In this document: one piece after another, positions 16,493 through 24,142 of the stretch
Layout: every line of letters begins with the position of its first letter
Position numbering within the stretch: the first letter of the stretch is position 1
Assembly (NCBI GenBank): GCA_039033995.1
Contig: JBCCBP010000003.1
Span: 1 to 64,000 of the forward strand
Reading direction: 5' to 3'
Length of the DNA: 64,000 nucleotides
DNA from: CALBPI01 sp039033995
GTDB taxonomy: Bacteria; Pseudomonadota; Gammaproteobacteria; Steroidobacterales; Woeseiaceae
Position numbers and translations under genes: made by a program
The notes under the pieces: model-generated
Seen by the model: only the letters and a program-made list of their open reading frames with translations
Databases searched by the model: none
What the model was told of the DNA's origin: nothing

Positions 16493-18886
16493 ATGAACCT
16501 TGTTCGAATCACAATGAGCTTTTTGCTGCTGGGAATGCTGGCAGCCTGTTCTCCGACCGAGACGGCGGTCGAGGTGAACGATCTGGGTATCACCACGCCG
16601 GACACCTCGGGTATCGAGCAAACGGCTGCGGAACAGATGTTGCGTGATGCCGGTCTGCGCATCGGCACCGTGACGAGTCAGTCGAGTGATGACATTCCGA
16701 TCGGTAGCGTTGTACGCACCAATCCGCCGGCTGGCACCGTTGTGCTGCCAGACACAACGATCAACATCGTGATTTCCAGTGGCACTGCCAGCGTGGTCGT
16801 GCCAGAGACGGCCGGCAGCAATGAAGCGGCAGCCGAAGCTGCGATCATCGATGCCGGTCTGACCGTCGCGGCGATACTGTCAGAGCCTAACCTCAATATT
16901 CCAACGGGCGAGGTCGTTCGCACCATCCCGGCAGCCGGCAACTCACTCGCGCGTGGTTCTGGCGTCACGCTGGTGCTATCGACGGGGCCCGCCGATGTTA
17001 GCGTGCCGAATGTGCTTGATTTGCCTGAGGCCCAGGCGGTCACCGATATTACCGACGCGACGCTGCAGGTGGGCACGGTTAGCGGTGAAGCCAGCGATGT
17101 CGTGCCGTTCGGCAGCATCATCGAGCAAACGCCGATTGGCGGTGCGATGGTCAGCGCCAACACAGCGGTGGATCTCGTGGTGTCGCTCGGACCGGCCAAT
17201 ATCGCCGTACCGGATCTTGCGGGCCTGAGTGAAGCTCAGGCGACGATGGCATTGACCGATCTGGGGCTTGTCGTCGGCGAGATCACCACTGAGGCGAGCG
17301 TGGACGTCGCAGCCGGTGGTGTCATCACACAAGACCCCGCGCCGATGACGCTGGTCGCCGGTACCACTGCCGTGAGTCTCGTGATTTCTGTCGGCGCGAA
17401 TCCATTGCCTGTGCCGAACATCGTCGGTTTGACCGAAGACCAGGCGAATGCAGTGTTACCGAACGCCGGACTCGAAATCGGTGTCGTGACGCGTCGCTTT
17501 GATAACGTGATCCCACAGTTTGAGGTCATCAGTCAGGGCACGCCGCCCGGTACGCTGGTCGAACCGGATACGCCGCTCGACTTTGTCGTCTCGCTGGGAC
17601 CACCGGTGCCGACACCAAATCTCGTCGGTTTAACGCGGGCCGATGCGGAGGCCGCACTCATTGCCGTGAACCTCGTAGTCGGTGAGGTGACCGAAGCGAA
17701 TGATTTCAATGTCCCTGAAGGCAGCGTTATCAGCCAGGACCCGAATGGCGGGTTGAACGTACCGGAAGGTACAGTCGTCAACTTTGTCGTCTCGCTCGGG
17801 CCACCGACCGTGCCGGTGCCGAATGTTGTGGGCCTGACACGGGCAGCCGCCGAAACGGCGATCGTGAATGGTGAGTTGGTTGTCGGCACCGTAACCGAGC
17901 AGAACAGCATGACGGTGCCTGCCGGTGTCGTCATTAGTCAGTCGCCGGTCGCCGCGGAGATCGCCATCGTTGGCACTGCCGTCGATTTTGTGGTGTCGCT
18001 GGGTCCGGTGATGGTCAGCGTGCCGGATATCGGCGGTCTGGCGCGCGGCGTTGCTTCGTCCACGCTCACTAACGACACGTTGACGGTGGGTTCGATTACC
18101 GCGCAAGCCAGCGATACGGTGGCGACCGGTTATGTGATTAGCCAGACACCGCTTGCCGGCACGTCGGTGCCCGAGTCGAGCAGCGTTGCGTTTGTCGTGT
18201 CCAGTGGGCCGGCAGTCGACACCTTCAGCGACGAGTTCAACGTCGATTCATTGATGGATTGGTCGGTTCGTCATCAGGTCGAAGGCACCGCCGCGCAGTA
18301 CACAACGCTCGACATCAACCAGTCGACGGTGGGCGAGCTGACTATCGTGCCGACACAAACGCCGGGGTGGTTTGCGGATGGCGATGCGCCGCTCGTGTTC
18401 AAGACGATGAATGGCGATTTTGCGGTGCATGTCCGTGTGCTTGCGGATAGCGTAACGAGCCCGGGACAGGCGCCGGGGTCAGACTTCAATTCGGCGGGTT
18501 TGATGGCACGCGACCCCGCGGGCGTCACCGATCCGGAAAACCATGTCATGGTGAACACGGGGCGCCAGGATGACCGCGTCGCCGGCGGTGTCGGCAGTGA
18601 AACGAAAGATACGGTCGATGCGACGTCGACGCTGATTATCGATGCCGGCAGCAACCGTGGAGACCTCGTGTTGTGTCGCATCGGCGATCAGTTCTACAGC
18701 TATCGACTGCTCGACGGCGATCCGGACTGGATCGAGACCGCCAGTTTCGCGCGGGCCGATCTGCCGTTGCAGTTGCAGGTTGGTTTGGTGGCCAACGCCT
18801 TCGCAGCACCAGCGGATCTGCGCGCGACGTTCGATTTCGTACGCTTGTTGCCAGCGCCGGTCCTCCCGACCGACTGTCTGCCCTAG
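16493..18886 (+). CDS. Lipoprotein with eight PASTA repeats and a C-terminal concanavalin-like domain
   Basis: A 797-residue lipoprotein (lipobox LAAC, Cys19). From about residue 26 to 575 there are eight PASTA units of about 68 residues, each with a 'VPNxxGLTxxxAxxxL' start, a 'GxVxxQxP..G' core and a 'VxxVVSLGP' end. PASTA domains elsewhere bind muropeptides or beta-lactams and sit on PknB kinases and PBP2x. Here no kinase or transpeptidase domain is attached. The last 220 residues form a DUF1349/LamG-like beta-sandwich ('DEFNVDSLMDWSV', 'NGDFAVHVRVLAD', 'AGLMARDP'), suggesting carbohydrate binding. It is divergent from the SxxK hydrolase and near the PASTA-less kinase, so a split cell-wall sensing role is an attractive inference. 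Confidence 0.88.
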   Translation: MNLVRITMSFLLLGMLAACSPTETAVEVNDLGITTPDTSGIEQTAAEQMLRDAGLRIGTVTSQSSDDIPIGSVVRTNPPAGTVVLPDTTINIVISSGTASVVVPETAGSNEAAAEAAIIDAGLTVAAILSEPNLNIPTGEVVRTIPAAGNSLARGSGVTLVLSTGPADVSVPNVLDLPEAQAVTDITDATLQVGTVSGEASDVVPFGSIIEQTPIGGAMVSANTAVDLVVSLGPANIAVPDLAGLSEAQATMALTDLGLVVGEITTEASVDVAAGGVITQDPAPMTLVAGTTAVSLVISVGANPLPVPNIVGLTEDQANAVLPNAGLEIGVVTRRFDNVIPQFEVISQGTPPGTLVEPDTPLDFVVSLGPPVPTPNLVGLTRADAEAALIAVNLVVGEVTEANDFNVPEGSVISQDPNGGLNVPEGTVVNFVVSLGPPTVPVPNVVGLTRAAAETAIVNGELVVGTVTEQNSMTVPAGVVISQSPVAAEIAIVGTAVDFVVSLGPVMVSVPDIGGLARGVASSTLTNDTLTVGSITAQASDTVATGYVISQTPLAGTSVPESSSVAFVVSSGPAVDTFSDEFNVDSLMDWSVRHQVEGTAAQYTTLDINQSTVGELTIVPTQTPGWFADGDAPLVFKTMNGDFAVHVRVLADSVTSPGQAPGSDFNSAGLMARDPAGVTDPENHVMVNTGRQDDRVAGGVGSETKDTVDATSTLIIDAGSNRGDLVLCRIGDQFYSYRLLDGDPDWIETASFARADLPLQLQVGLVANAFAAPADLRATFDFVRLLPAPVLPTDCLP
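16568..18220 (+). repeat. Eight-unit PASTA coding repeat
   Basis: Eight protein repeats of about 68 codons (roughly 200 bases each). Units 5 to 7 are the most alike ('VVGLTRA', 'VVNFVVSLGPP'), pointing to more recent internal duplication, while units 1 and 2 are diverged. Confidence 0.8.
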
Positions 18887-19104
18887 AAGACGGATCCTCG
18901 CTCCGCGAGGTGGTGTAGGGCGCATCGGTCGCGAGCCCCGTTGCTCTGCACCGGTTCGACGGGCGCGTTTCCGGCATCTCGTTGATCTTTATGCGATATT
19001 GGGGTCCGTGACGCCCGCCTGTCGGGTGGATGACGGGTGTTTGTCGTGGTTGCGCGGCCGGCATTGACGGAATCTTGTGCGGCCTCAACACGGAGCAGCG
19101 CCGA

Positions 19105-19593
19105 ATGATTGTCAGAAAACTCAGATTGCAACGCGGATGGTCCCAGGAACAGCTTTCAGCGCTTTCCGGCATCAGCGTGCGCACGATCCAACGTGTGGAG
19201 CGGGGCGCTATGCCCAGTCTGGAGACTGCCAAATCACTGGCGGCCGTGTTCGAGGTAGATCAACAATCTCTACGCACAGGAGCAACGAACATGTCCTCTC
19301 AATCCGAATCATCATCGACCCTCGACAAGCCTGTCATTGCCGACGACGAGAAGCTTGCGCTGCAATACGTCAAAGGGCTGAAGGAATTTTATTCACACGC
19401 GGGTATGTACGCGATTTTTCTGGTGAGTTTTCTTGCACTCGGCCGGTTCACGGATCCGAAGCTGGTTTGGGGCTTCGTCGGCTGGGGCGTTGGCGTGATA
19501 CTGCATGCGCTCGTAGCGTATGAGGTGATTGGCCTGTTCAGCGCCGGATGGGAAAAACGCCTGGTGGAGAAGCGCCTTGGTCGCAAGCTCTGA
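19105..19593 (+). CDS. Membrane-anchored HTH regulator (XRE-type HTH plus 2TM domain)
   Basis: A 162-residue protein. Residues 3-55 are a canonical XRE helix-turn-helix ('LRLQRGWSQEQLSALSGISVRTIQRVERG'). After a Ser-rich linker (62-75), residues about 82-155 form a 2TM domain with two membrane helices (99-113 and 119-140) and a basic C-terminus. The DNA-binding domain would thus be tethered to the inner membrane. The ATG at 19105 is chosen because it starts at the HTH and has GGAG 9 bases upstream. An internal ATG (19291, Met63) has an even better ribosome-binding site, so a second product consisting of the 2TM part alone is possible. Confidence 0.82.
   Translation: MIVRKLRLQRGWSQEQLSALSGISVRTIQRVERGAMPSLETAKSLAAVFEVDQQSLRTGATNMSSQSESSSTLDKPVIADDEKLALQYVKGLKEFYSHAGMYAIFLVSFLALGRFTDPKLVWGFVGWGVGVILHALVAYEVIGLFSAGWEKRLVEKRLGRKL
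19278..19293 (+). promoter_or_regulatory. Internal ribosome-binding site within the HTH-2TM gene
   Basis: AGGAG at 19278-19282 lies 8 bases before an in-frame ATG at 19291. This Met63 begins the linker right after the HTH domain. The spacing and sequence are better than those of the full-length start, suggesting an internal translation start that would give a free 100-residue 2TM protein. Confidence 0.45.
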
Positions 19594-19639
19594 CCCACAA
19601 ATTCGGTTTGCCACGACCGACGCCTGGCGCGCTGACTAG

Positions 19640-20419
19640 GTGGATAGCCCGGACTTTCATCGGTTGGCGCCGGTGGCTGGCAGTCGCTTGCTGGTCATCG
19701 GCGGTTTCGGTGGCATCGGTCGCGCACTAACTGGCGCGGCGCTTGACGCGGGTTTGAGCGTTTGGGTGATGGACCTGGCCGAGGTCATGGCGCGAGAGTC
19801 CGAGCTCCGCTGTCCGACTATTCCGGTGGACCTCAGAGACGAAGCGTCGATCCAGGCTGCGTTTGCAGAACTCCGTTCGGCGACGGAACATCTGGACGCA
19901 ATCGCCGTTTGTTCGGGATACACGCTGGGTCACGATACGGTTGCAACGCTCGATACCGCGCGGTTCGACGACATCCTGACGGGCAATCTGCGCGGTCCGA
20001 CGCTCGCGCTGCGCGAAGCGGTACCGTTGCTGGCCGATGCGGCGCGCATCGTTGTGTTGTCGACGGCGATTGGCCAGCTAGGCGCGCCCGGCTATGCGGC
20101 CTACGGTGCCGCGAAAGCGGGGCTCAATGCCCTCGTTCGAACCCTGGCAGCGGAATTGGCGCCGCGAGTGACCGTTAACGGTATCGCGCCCGGCGCGGTC
20201 GATACCGCGTTTATTCGCGGTGGCAAAGCGGCAGGCGCGAGTGAACACGGAGCACCCGAGCGCTTCGACGCAGATGCCTACAACGCACGCATACCGTTGG
20301 GTCGGATGGCTGTTGCTGAGGACATTGTAGGGCCGCTGCTATTCTTGTTGTCAGACAGCGCGCGGTACATTACGGGGCAGGTGCTGCATGTTAACGGCGG
20401 CGGGTTCATGCGCGATTAA
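19640..20419 (+). CDS. Short-chain dehydrogenase/reductase (SDR)
   Basis: A 259-residue cytosolic SDR of classical length, probably starting at GTG 19640. The Rossmann nucleotide-binding motif is 'GGFGGIGRAL' near residue 21-30; the catalytic set is Ser in 'VVLSTAIGQLG' and YxxxK in 'AAYGAAKAG', and a C-terminal 'GQVLHVNGGG' matches the family. The acidic residue after strand 2 ('VMDLAE') suggests NAD preference. Substrate is unknown. It follows the HTH-2TM gene by 46 bases and precedes a small membrane protein gene. Confidence 0.85.
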   Translation: MDSPDFHRLAPVAGSRLLVIGGFGGIGRALTGAALDAGLSVWVMDLAEVMARESELRCPTIPVDLRDEASIQAAFAELRSATEHLDAIAVCSGYTLGHDTVATLDTARFDDILTGNLRGPTLALREAVPLLADAARIVVLSTAIGQLGAPGYAAYGAAKAGLNALVRTLAAELAPRVTVNGIAPGAVDTAFIRGGKAAGASEHGAPERFDADAYNARIPLGRMAVAEDIVGPLLFLLSDSARYITGQVLHVNGGGFMRD

Positions 20420-20455
20420 CGCGAAAAAGTCGCGGTTGCCGGTGGATGGGTCAGT

Positions 20456-20857
20456 ATGACGACGACGGACGGAGTAACGCCAACGATTGAGGCGCAAGAG
20501 CAACGAGTGCTTGTGGCCTATGCACTGCAGTGGGCGATGCTCATTATTCCGCTGTTAGCGATCGCCAATATTGGCTATTTGTTGTGGGCGCGATCACGCG
20601 TGCCGCACGTCGAGCTGCGCTCTCATATTCACTGGCAGCTCGCCACCCTCGCGATACTCGCGCTTATCGCAGTGACAGGTCTCGGTCTGCTCGGGCTCGC
20701 TTTTGCCGGTGTCAATACCGATGCCCCTTTATCGATCGCCGCGACGTTCCTGCTTTACGGGATCGGCGCCGTGATCATTCCGTGGTTTTTCTACCGTGTG
20801 ATTTTCGGCACATATCGTTTCCGTCGACAATTACCGATGCACCGAGTCTGGTTGTAG
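20456..20857 (+). CDS. Small membrane protein, possibly DUF4870-related
   Basis: A 133-residue protein with three hydrophobic helices (about 25-47, 62-86 and 96-117). The segment 'IGYLLWARSRVPHVELRSHIHWQLATL' resembles the loop of small DUF4870-type membrane proteins, which have unknown function. The ATG follows a GGTGGATGGG purine-rich stretch. It lies 36 bases after the first SDR gene. The family link is tentative. Confidence 0.65.
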   Translation: MTTTDGVTPTIEAQEQRVLVAYALQWAMLIIPLLAIANIGYLLWARSRVPHVELRSHIHWQLATLAILALIAVTGLGLLGLAFAGVNTDAPLSIAATFLLYGIGAVIIPWFFYRVIFGTYRFRRQLPMHRVWL

Positions 20858-20942
20858 CGGCGCGTTCATGCACCAGCAGACGCGGCGGTCCGCACCAGTG
20901 CGTGTGCTACGCTTCCGCCATTCGTTGATCAGGAGAGTACTC

Positions 20943-21902
20943 ATGTTTCGTGCTGTGAATTGTTTCATCTTGACTGTAGTGGCAGCGCTGTCGCTGACTA
21001 TCTCCGCCCACGGTGCGGACGCGACCGATCAGCAAAAATCGATTCTGGTGACCGGCGCCAGCACCGGCATTGGCCGCAATCTTGCCGAAACGCTCGCAAG
21101 CAGCGGTTATCACGTGTATGCCGGCGCGCGTAAGGCCGAGGATCTCGCTGCACTCGACGCGATCGACAACATCACCGCGGTGCGTCTCGATGTCCGTCAC
21201 CAGGAAGAGATCGATGCCGTCGCGGCGCTGATCCGCAAGCGTGGCACGGGGCTCTACGCGCTGGTCAACAATGCCGGTGTCGGTGGTGGCGGTCCGGTAC
21301 TGAGTACGCCGGTTGATGAGCAGACGTTTATCTACGATGTGAATGTCGAGGGCGTCTATCGCGTCACGCGTACGCTGGCACCACTCGTCATCGAATCCAA
21401 AGGTCGCATCGCGACGACGGGCTCCATCGCCGGCACGCTGGCCTGGCCCGCGGGCAATGCGTATAGCGGCAGCAAACACTGGATCGAGGCGTTCACCGAT
21501 GCACTGGCCGGAGAAATGGCGGCACACGGCGTCTCGGTCAGTGTCATCGAACCCGGCAATTATCAGTCACATATCCGTCGCAGTGCTTTGTTGCGTCGGT
21601 TCGATCGGATCATCGCGGAAGGTGGCGAGATGACGCCGACGATGGAGGCACAGCTTGCCGCGACCACCGAGCGTGAGCTGTCTTTCAAACTGCCCGATGA
21701 AGTCTCAGCGGCGTACATGCATGCGTTGTTCGACGAAGCACCGTTGCGGCGCTACATGGTGGTGCCGAGTGCCGAGGAGCAACAGGTTACGATCGCGACC
21801 AAGATTCAGCAGCTCGTGCAACTCAACCAATGGGGACCACACCGTTACAGCGACGAGCAGTTGCTGGCGATGTTGACCGAAGCGTTGGAAGAGACGCCAT
21901 AG
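20943..21902 (+). CDS. SDR-family oxidoreductase with an N-terminal signal peptide
   Basis: A 319-residue SDR. The enzyme core is intact: 'VTGASTGIGRNLAE' cofactor motif, 'ALVNNAGVGGGG', active-site Ser in 'ATTGSIAGTLA' and YxxxK in 'NAYSGSKHW'. What is unusual is the first 24 residues, a clear Sec-type signal peptide ending 'TISAHGA' before the fold begins at about residue 33. The start at 20943 is strongly supported by AGGAGAG 7 bases upstream. SDRs use soluble NAD(P), which is scarce in the periplasm, so either the signal acts as a membrane anchor or the enzyme carries a tightly bound cofactor. The 'VGGGGPVLSTPVDEQ' region resembles retinol/steroid-dehydrogenase-like SDRs; substrate unknown. 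Confidence 0.85.
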   Translation: MFRAVNCFILTVVAALSLTISAHGADATDQQKSILVTGASTGIGRNLAETLASSGYHVYAGARKAEDLAALDAIDNITAVRLDVRHQEEIDAVAALIRKRGTGLYALVNNAGVGGGGPVLSTPVDEQTFIYDVNVEGVYRVTRTLAPLVIESKGRIATTGSIAGTLAWPAGNAYSGSKHWIEAFTDALAGEMAAHGVSVSVIEPGNYQSHIRRSALLRRFDRIIAEGGEMTPTMEAQLAATTERELSFKLPDEVSAAYMHALFDEAPLRRYMVVPSAEEQQVTIATKIQQLVQLNQWGPHRYSDEQLLAMLTEALEETP

Positions 21903-21917
21903 TCGTCGAGTTCGTCG

Positions 21918-23258
21918 TCAGGTCTTCGCGGGCAGCGTGATCGTCACGGTGAGACCGTGCTCTGGTGCGGTCCGGTTGTTCGCGATGATTGTGCCGTTAT
22001 GCCGTTCGATCACTTGCGCCGTTAGTGCCAGTCCGACGCCCGCACCGTCGCTGCGTGCGCCTTTTCTGAAAGGCTCGAACAGAGTTCTCAGCAGGGCACC
22101 GTCCTGAATGCCGGCACCATTGTCGATCACCTCGATAACGGCACCGTCTGTCACCGCCTTTGCGGTGACCCGGATCACCTGCCCGGCAGCGCTGGCACGT
22201 AGTGCGTTACGGACGACATTGTCGAGCGCACTATGCAGCAGCTCGGCATCCCCGGGCACCTCCGGTAGCGCGGCCGCAGCATCGAGCTCGATGACAATAT
22301 CGCGTGGCGCGCCTTCGAAATTGGCGTTGTCGACGACACGCTCTAGGATCGGCACCAGACTTATCGATGGCTTGTCGCCGTCATCCGCTTGCGCTCTGGC
22401 GAGATCCAACACCTGGCCGGTCAGTCGATCCATATGTTCGGTTTCGGTCTCGATCCTCGCCAGATGGGCTTCGATGGCGCCGGGCTGCCTTGCCGCCAGG
22501 TCGAGCGCAATCGTGATACGTGCCAACGGTGAGCGTAATTCATGCGATACGTTACGCAGTAAATCTCGCTGCAACTCTGCCTGGCGCTCGAGGGCGGCGG
22601 CCATGTCATCGAATTGACGGGCGAGTGCGCCGAGCTCGTCGCCACTGGTGACCGCATCGCCAACGCGGGCATCGAGGTTGCCGTCCGACAGCGCTTCCGA
22701 CGCTCGCATAATCGGTTTCAGCGGCGCTGTCAGATAGCGAGTGAGTGCAAAACAGACCAGCGCACTGACGAGCAGCGCGGCGAGGAATAGCACCATGCGC
22801 ACTTTTGGCAGACTGAGGATACCGAGCACAGGCGGTCGCGTCGGTCCAAACATAAACAGATAACTGACGCCGGACGGGTCTTCCAGCACCGGTGGACGAC
22901 CGCGTCCACCGCGCCCACCGCGACCGGGGGGGGCAGGTCGGCGCTGCTGACTACGGCGAAAATTCCGCGTCACGCTCTCGGGCATCGCACGGCCGAGAAT
23001 ATCGTCGCCTTGATCATCGAGCAGGTAGACGGTTTGTGCCGGCGGTAGTACGGCACTGGAAAGCCACCGTCGGAAGCCTTCCTTACCATCGCGAGAGAGT
23101 GCATCGTCAACGTCTCGAACGATATCGATGCGGCGAAGTTCACTGACCTGGGTTGCACGTTCGCTGGCGATATAGTGGCTAATCTGCAGCATGACCGCGA
23201 GCACAACCGCAAGCACCAGCCAGAATGACAGAAACACCTTCCAAAAAATGCTCTTCAT
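21918..23258 (-). CDS. Sensor histidine kinase (CpxA-like)
   Basis: A 446-residue inner-membrane sensor kinase. A first membrane helix (about 8-28) and a second (about 154-174) bracket a periplasmic sensor of about 125 residues; a HAMP domain follows (175-227). The dimerisation/H-box is 'LLRNVSHELRSPLARITIAL' with phospho-acceptor His239, and the ATPase domain has N, G1 and G2 boxes ('NVVRNALRAS', 'VIDNGAGIQ', 'GAGVGLALTAQVI'). The H-box and arrangement resemble CpxA. The sensor contains an unusual Arg/Gly/Pro-rich insert (about 102-122) encoded by a tract that includes eight identical bases. Its start overlaps the response-regulator stop by 4 bases. Confidence 0.92.
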   Translation of the reverse strand: MKSIFWKVFLSFWLVLAVVLAVMLQISHYIASERATQVSELRRIDIVRDVDDALSRDGKEGFRRWLSSAVLPPAQTVYLLDDQGDDILGRAMPESVTRNFRRSQQRRPAPPGRGGRGGRGRPPVLEDPSGVSYLFMFGPTRPPVLGILSLPKVRMVLFLAALLVSALVCFALTRYLTAPLKPIMRASEALSDGNLDARVGDAVTSGDELGALARQFDDMAAALERQAELQRDLLRNVSHELRSPLARITIALDLAARQPGAIEAHLARIETETEHMDRLTGQVLDLARAQADDGDKPSISLVPILERVVDNANFEGAPRDIVIELDAAAALPEVPGDAELLHSALDNVVRNALRASAAGQVIRVTAKAVTDGAVIEVIDNGAGIQDGALLRTLFEPFRKGARSDGAGVGLALTAQVIERHNGTIIANNRTAPEHGLTVTITLPAKT

Positions 23259-23953
23259 GTGTCGTCCGATTGCAGCAGCAACGTGTAGCCGGCACCACGA
23301 ATGCTCTTGATGACAATCTGCCCGTTTTTGCCACCAAGCTTATGACGCAGATTGCTGATGTGCGTGTCCAACGCGCGATCATACGGGGAAGGGCGGCGAC
23401 CGAGCGCAAACTGACTCAGTGCATCTCGACCGCAGACTTGACCGGGGTCGCGTAGCAGGTACTCAAGAATCCGAAATTCGGCTCCCGTCAGAGCCAGAGG
23501 CTGATCGTTCAAACGAGCGGACAGGCTCGACAGGTCGAGGGTGAGTCCGTGCCAGCTCAGTGGCGTATGCTCGCTCGGTGTGCGGCGCCGTCGACTGATC
23601 AACTCAAGCCGCAAGACAAGCTCTCGCGGCTTGAACGGCTTTGGCAAGTAGTCATCGGCGCCATGTTCGAGACCCAGTATGCGGTCCTCACTCTCGCCGC
23701 GTGCAGTCAGCATGATCACCGGCACCGTCGACACGCGGCGCAGTCGCTGTAGTGTTTCAAAGCCATCGATGCCTGGCATCATCACATCGAGAATGACCGC
23801 GTCGGTTTCCGGATGTTCTTTCAACATCTCGAGCCCGGACAGGCCGTCGTGAGCGGTCAGGATCGGATATCCCTCAAGCCGCAGCACCTCCGCCAGCATT
23901 TCGACGAGTTGCTCGTCATCATCGATGATCAGTATGGGATTGTTATTCGACAT
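23255..23953 (-). CDS. OmpR/PhoB-family response regulator (CpxR-like)
   Basis: A 232-residue response regulator. The receiver domain (about 6-118) has the acidic pocket 'DDD' (11-13), phospho-acceptor Asp56 in 'VILDVMMPG', Thr/Ser in 'MLTARG' and Lys in 'YLPKPF'. A winged helix DNA-binding domain (about 135-228) ends in 'YDRALDTHISNLRHKLGG' and 'IKSIRGAGYTLL', which is very close to CpxR wording. The start at 23953 gives the normal N-terminus, although its ribosome-binding site is poor; an ATG at 23983 is the alternative. It is the first gene of the operon with the sensor kinase. A GACAT-N5-GACAT repeat upstream suggests autoregulation. Confidence 0.9.
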   Translation of the reverse strand: MSNNNPILIIDDDEQLVEMLAEVLRLEGYPILTAHDGLSGLEMLKEHPETDAVILDVMMPGIDGFETLQRLRRVSTVPVIMLTARGESEDRILGLEHGADDYLPKPFKPRELVLRLELISRRRRTPSEHTPLSWHGLTLDLSSLSARLNDQPLALTGAEFRILEYLLRDPGQVCGRDALSQFALGRRPSPYDRALDTHISNLRHKLGGKNGQIVIKSIRGAGYTLLLQSDDT

Positions 23954-24038
23954 AATGCGTTTAGATGCGCGGTACTGCGTCATTATGCCCGTTGCCTGCG
24001 CGCGCAAGTACAAGATTTATCAAGCGCGCGCATTGCCA

Positions 24039-24053
24039 GACATGGCATGACAT
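24039..24053. promoter_or_regulatory. Candidate CpxR-type box: GACAT-N5-GACAT
   Basis: GACAT at 24039-24043 is repeated at 24049-24053 with a 10-base period. It lies in the divergent region between the response-regulator gene and the secreted nuclease gene, 86 bases from one start and 90 from the other. The pattern matches the GACAC-N5-GACAC box upstream of the Spy/CpxP-like gene and the half-site spacing of known CpxR boxes. It may control either or both genes. Confidence 0.45.
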
Positions 24054-24142
24054 ATTGCTGTCGCATTCGGCCGCGTATTATCTACGCACAACCCCCCATT
24101 TCTGCCGAGTATGGGCTGAAATATCTACAATCGGAGCGATAC

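Noticed and set aside
23813..24142. Long N-terminal extension of the nuclease ORF
   Set aside because: It overlaps the response-regulator gene in antisense; the signal peptide and ribosome-binding site fix the start at 24143.
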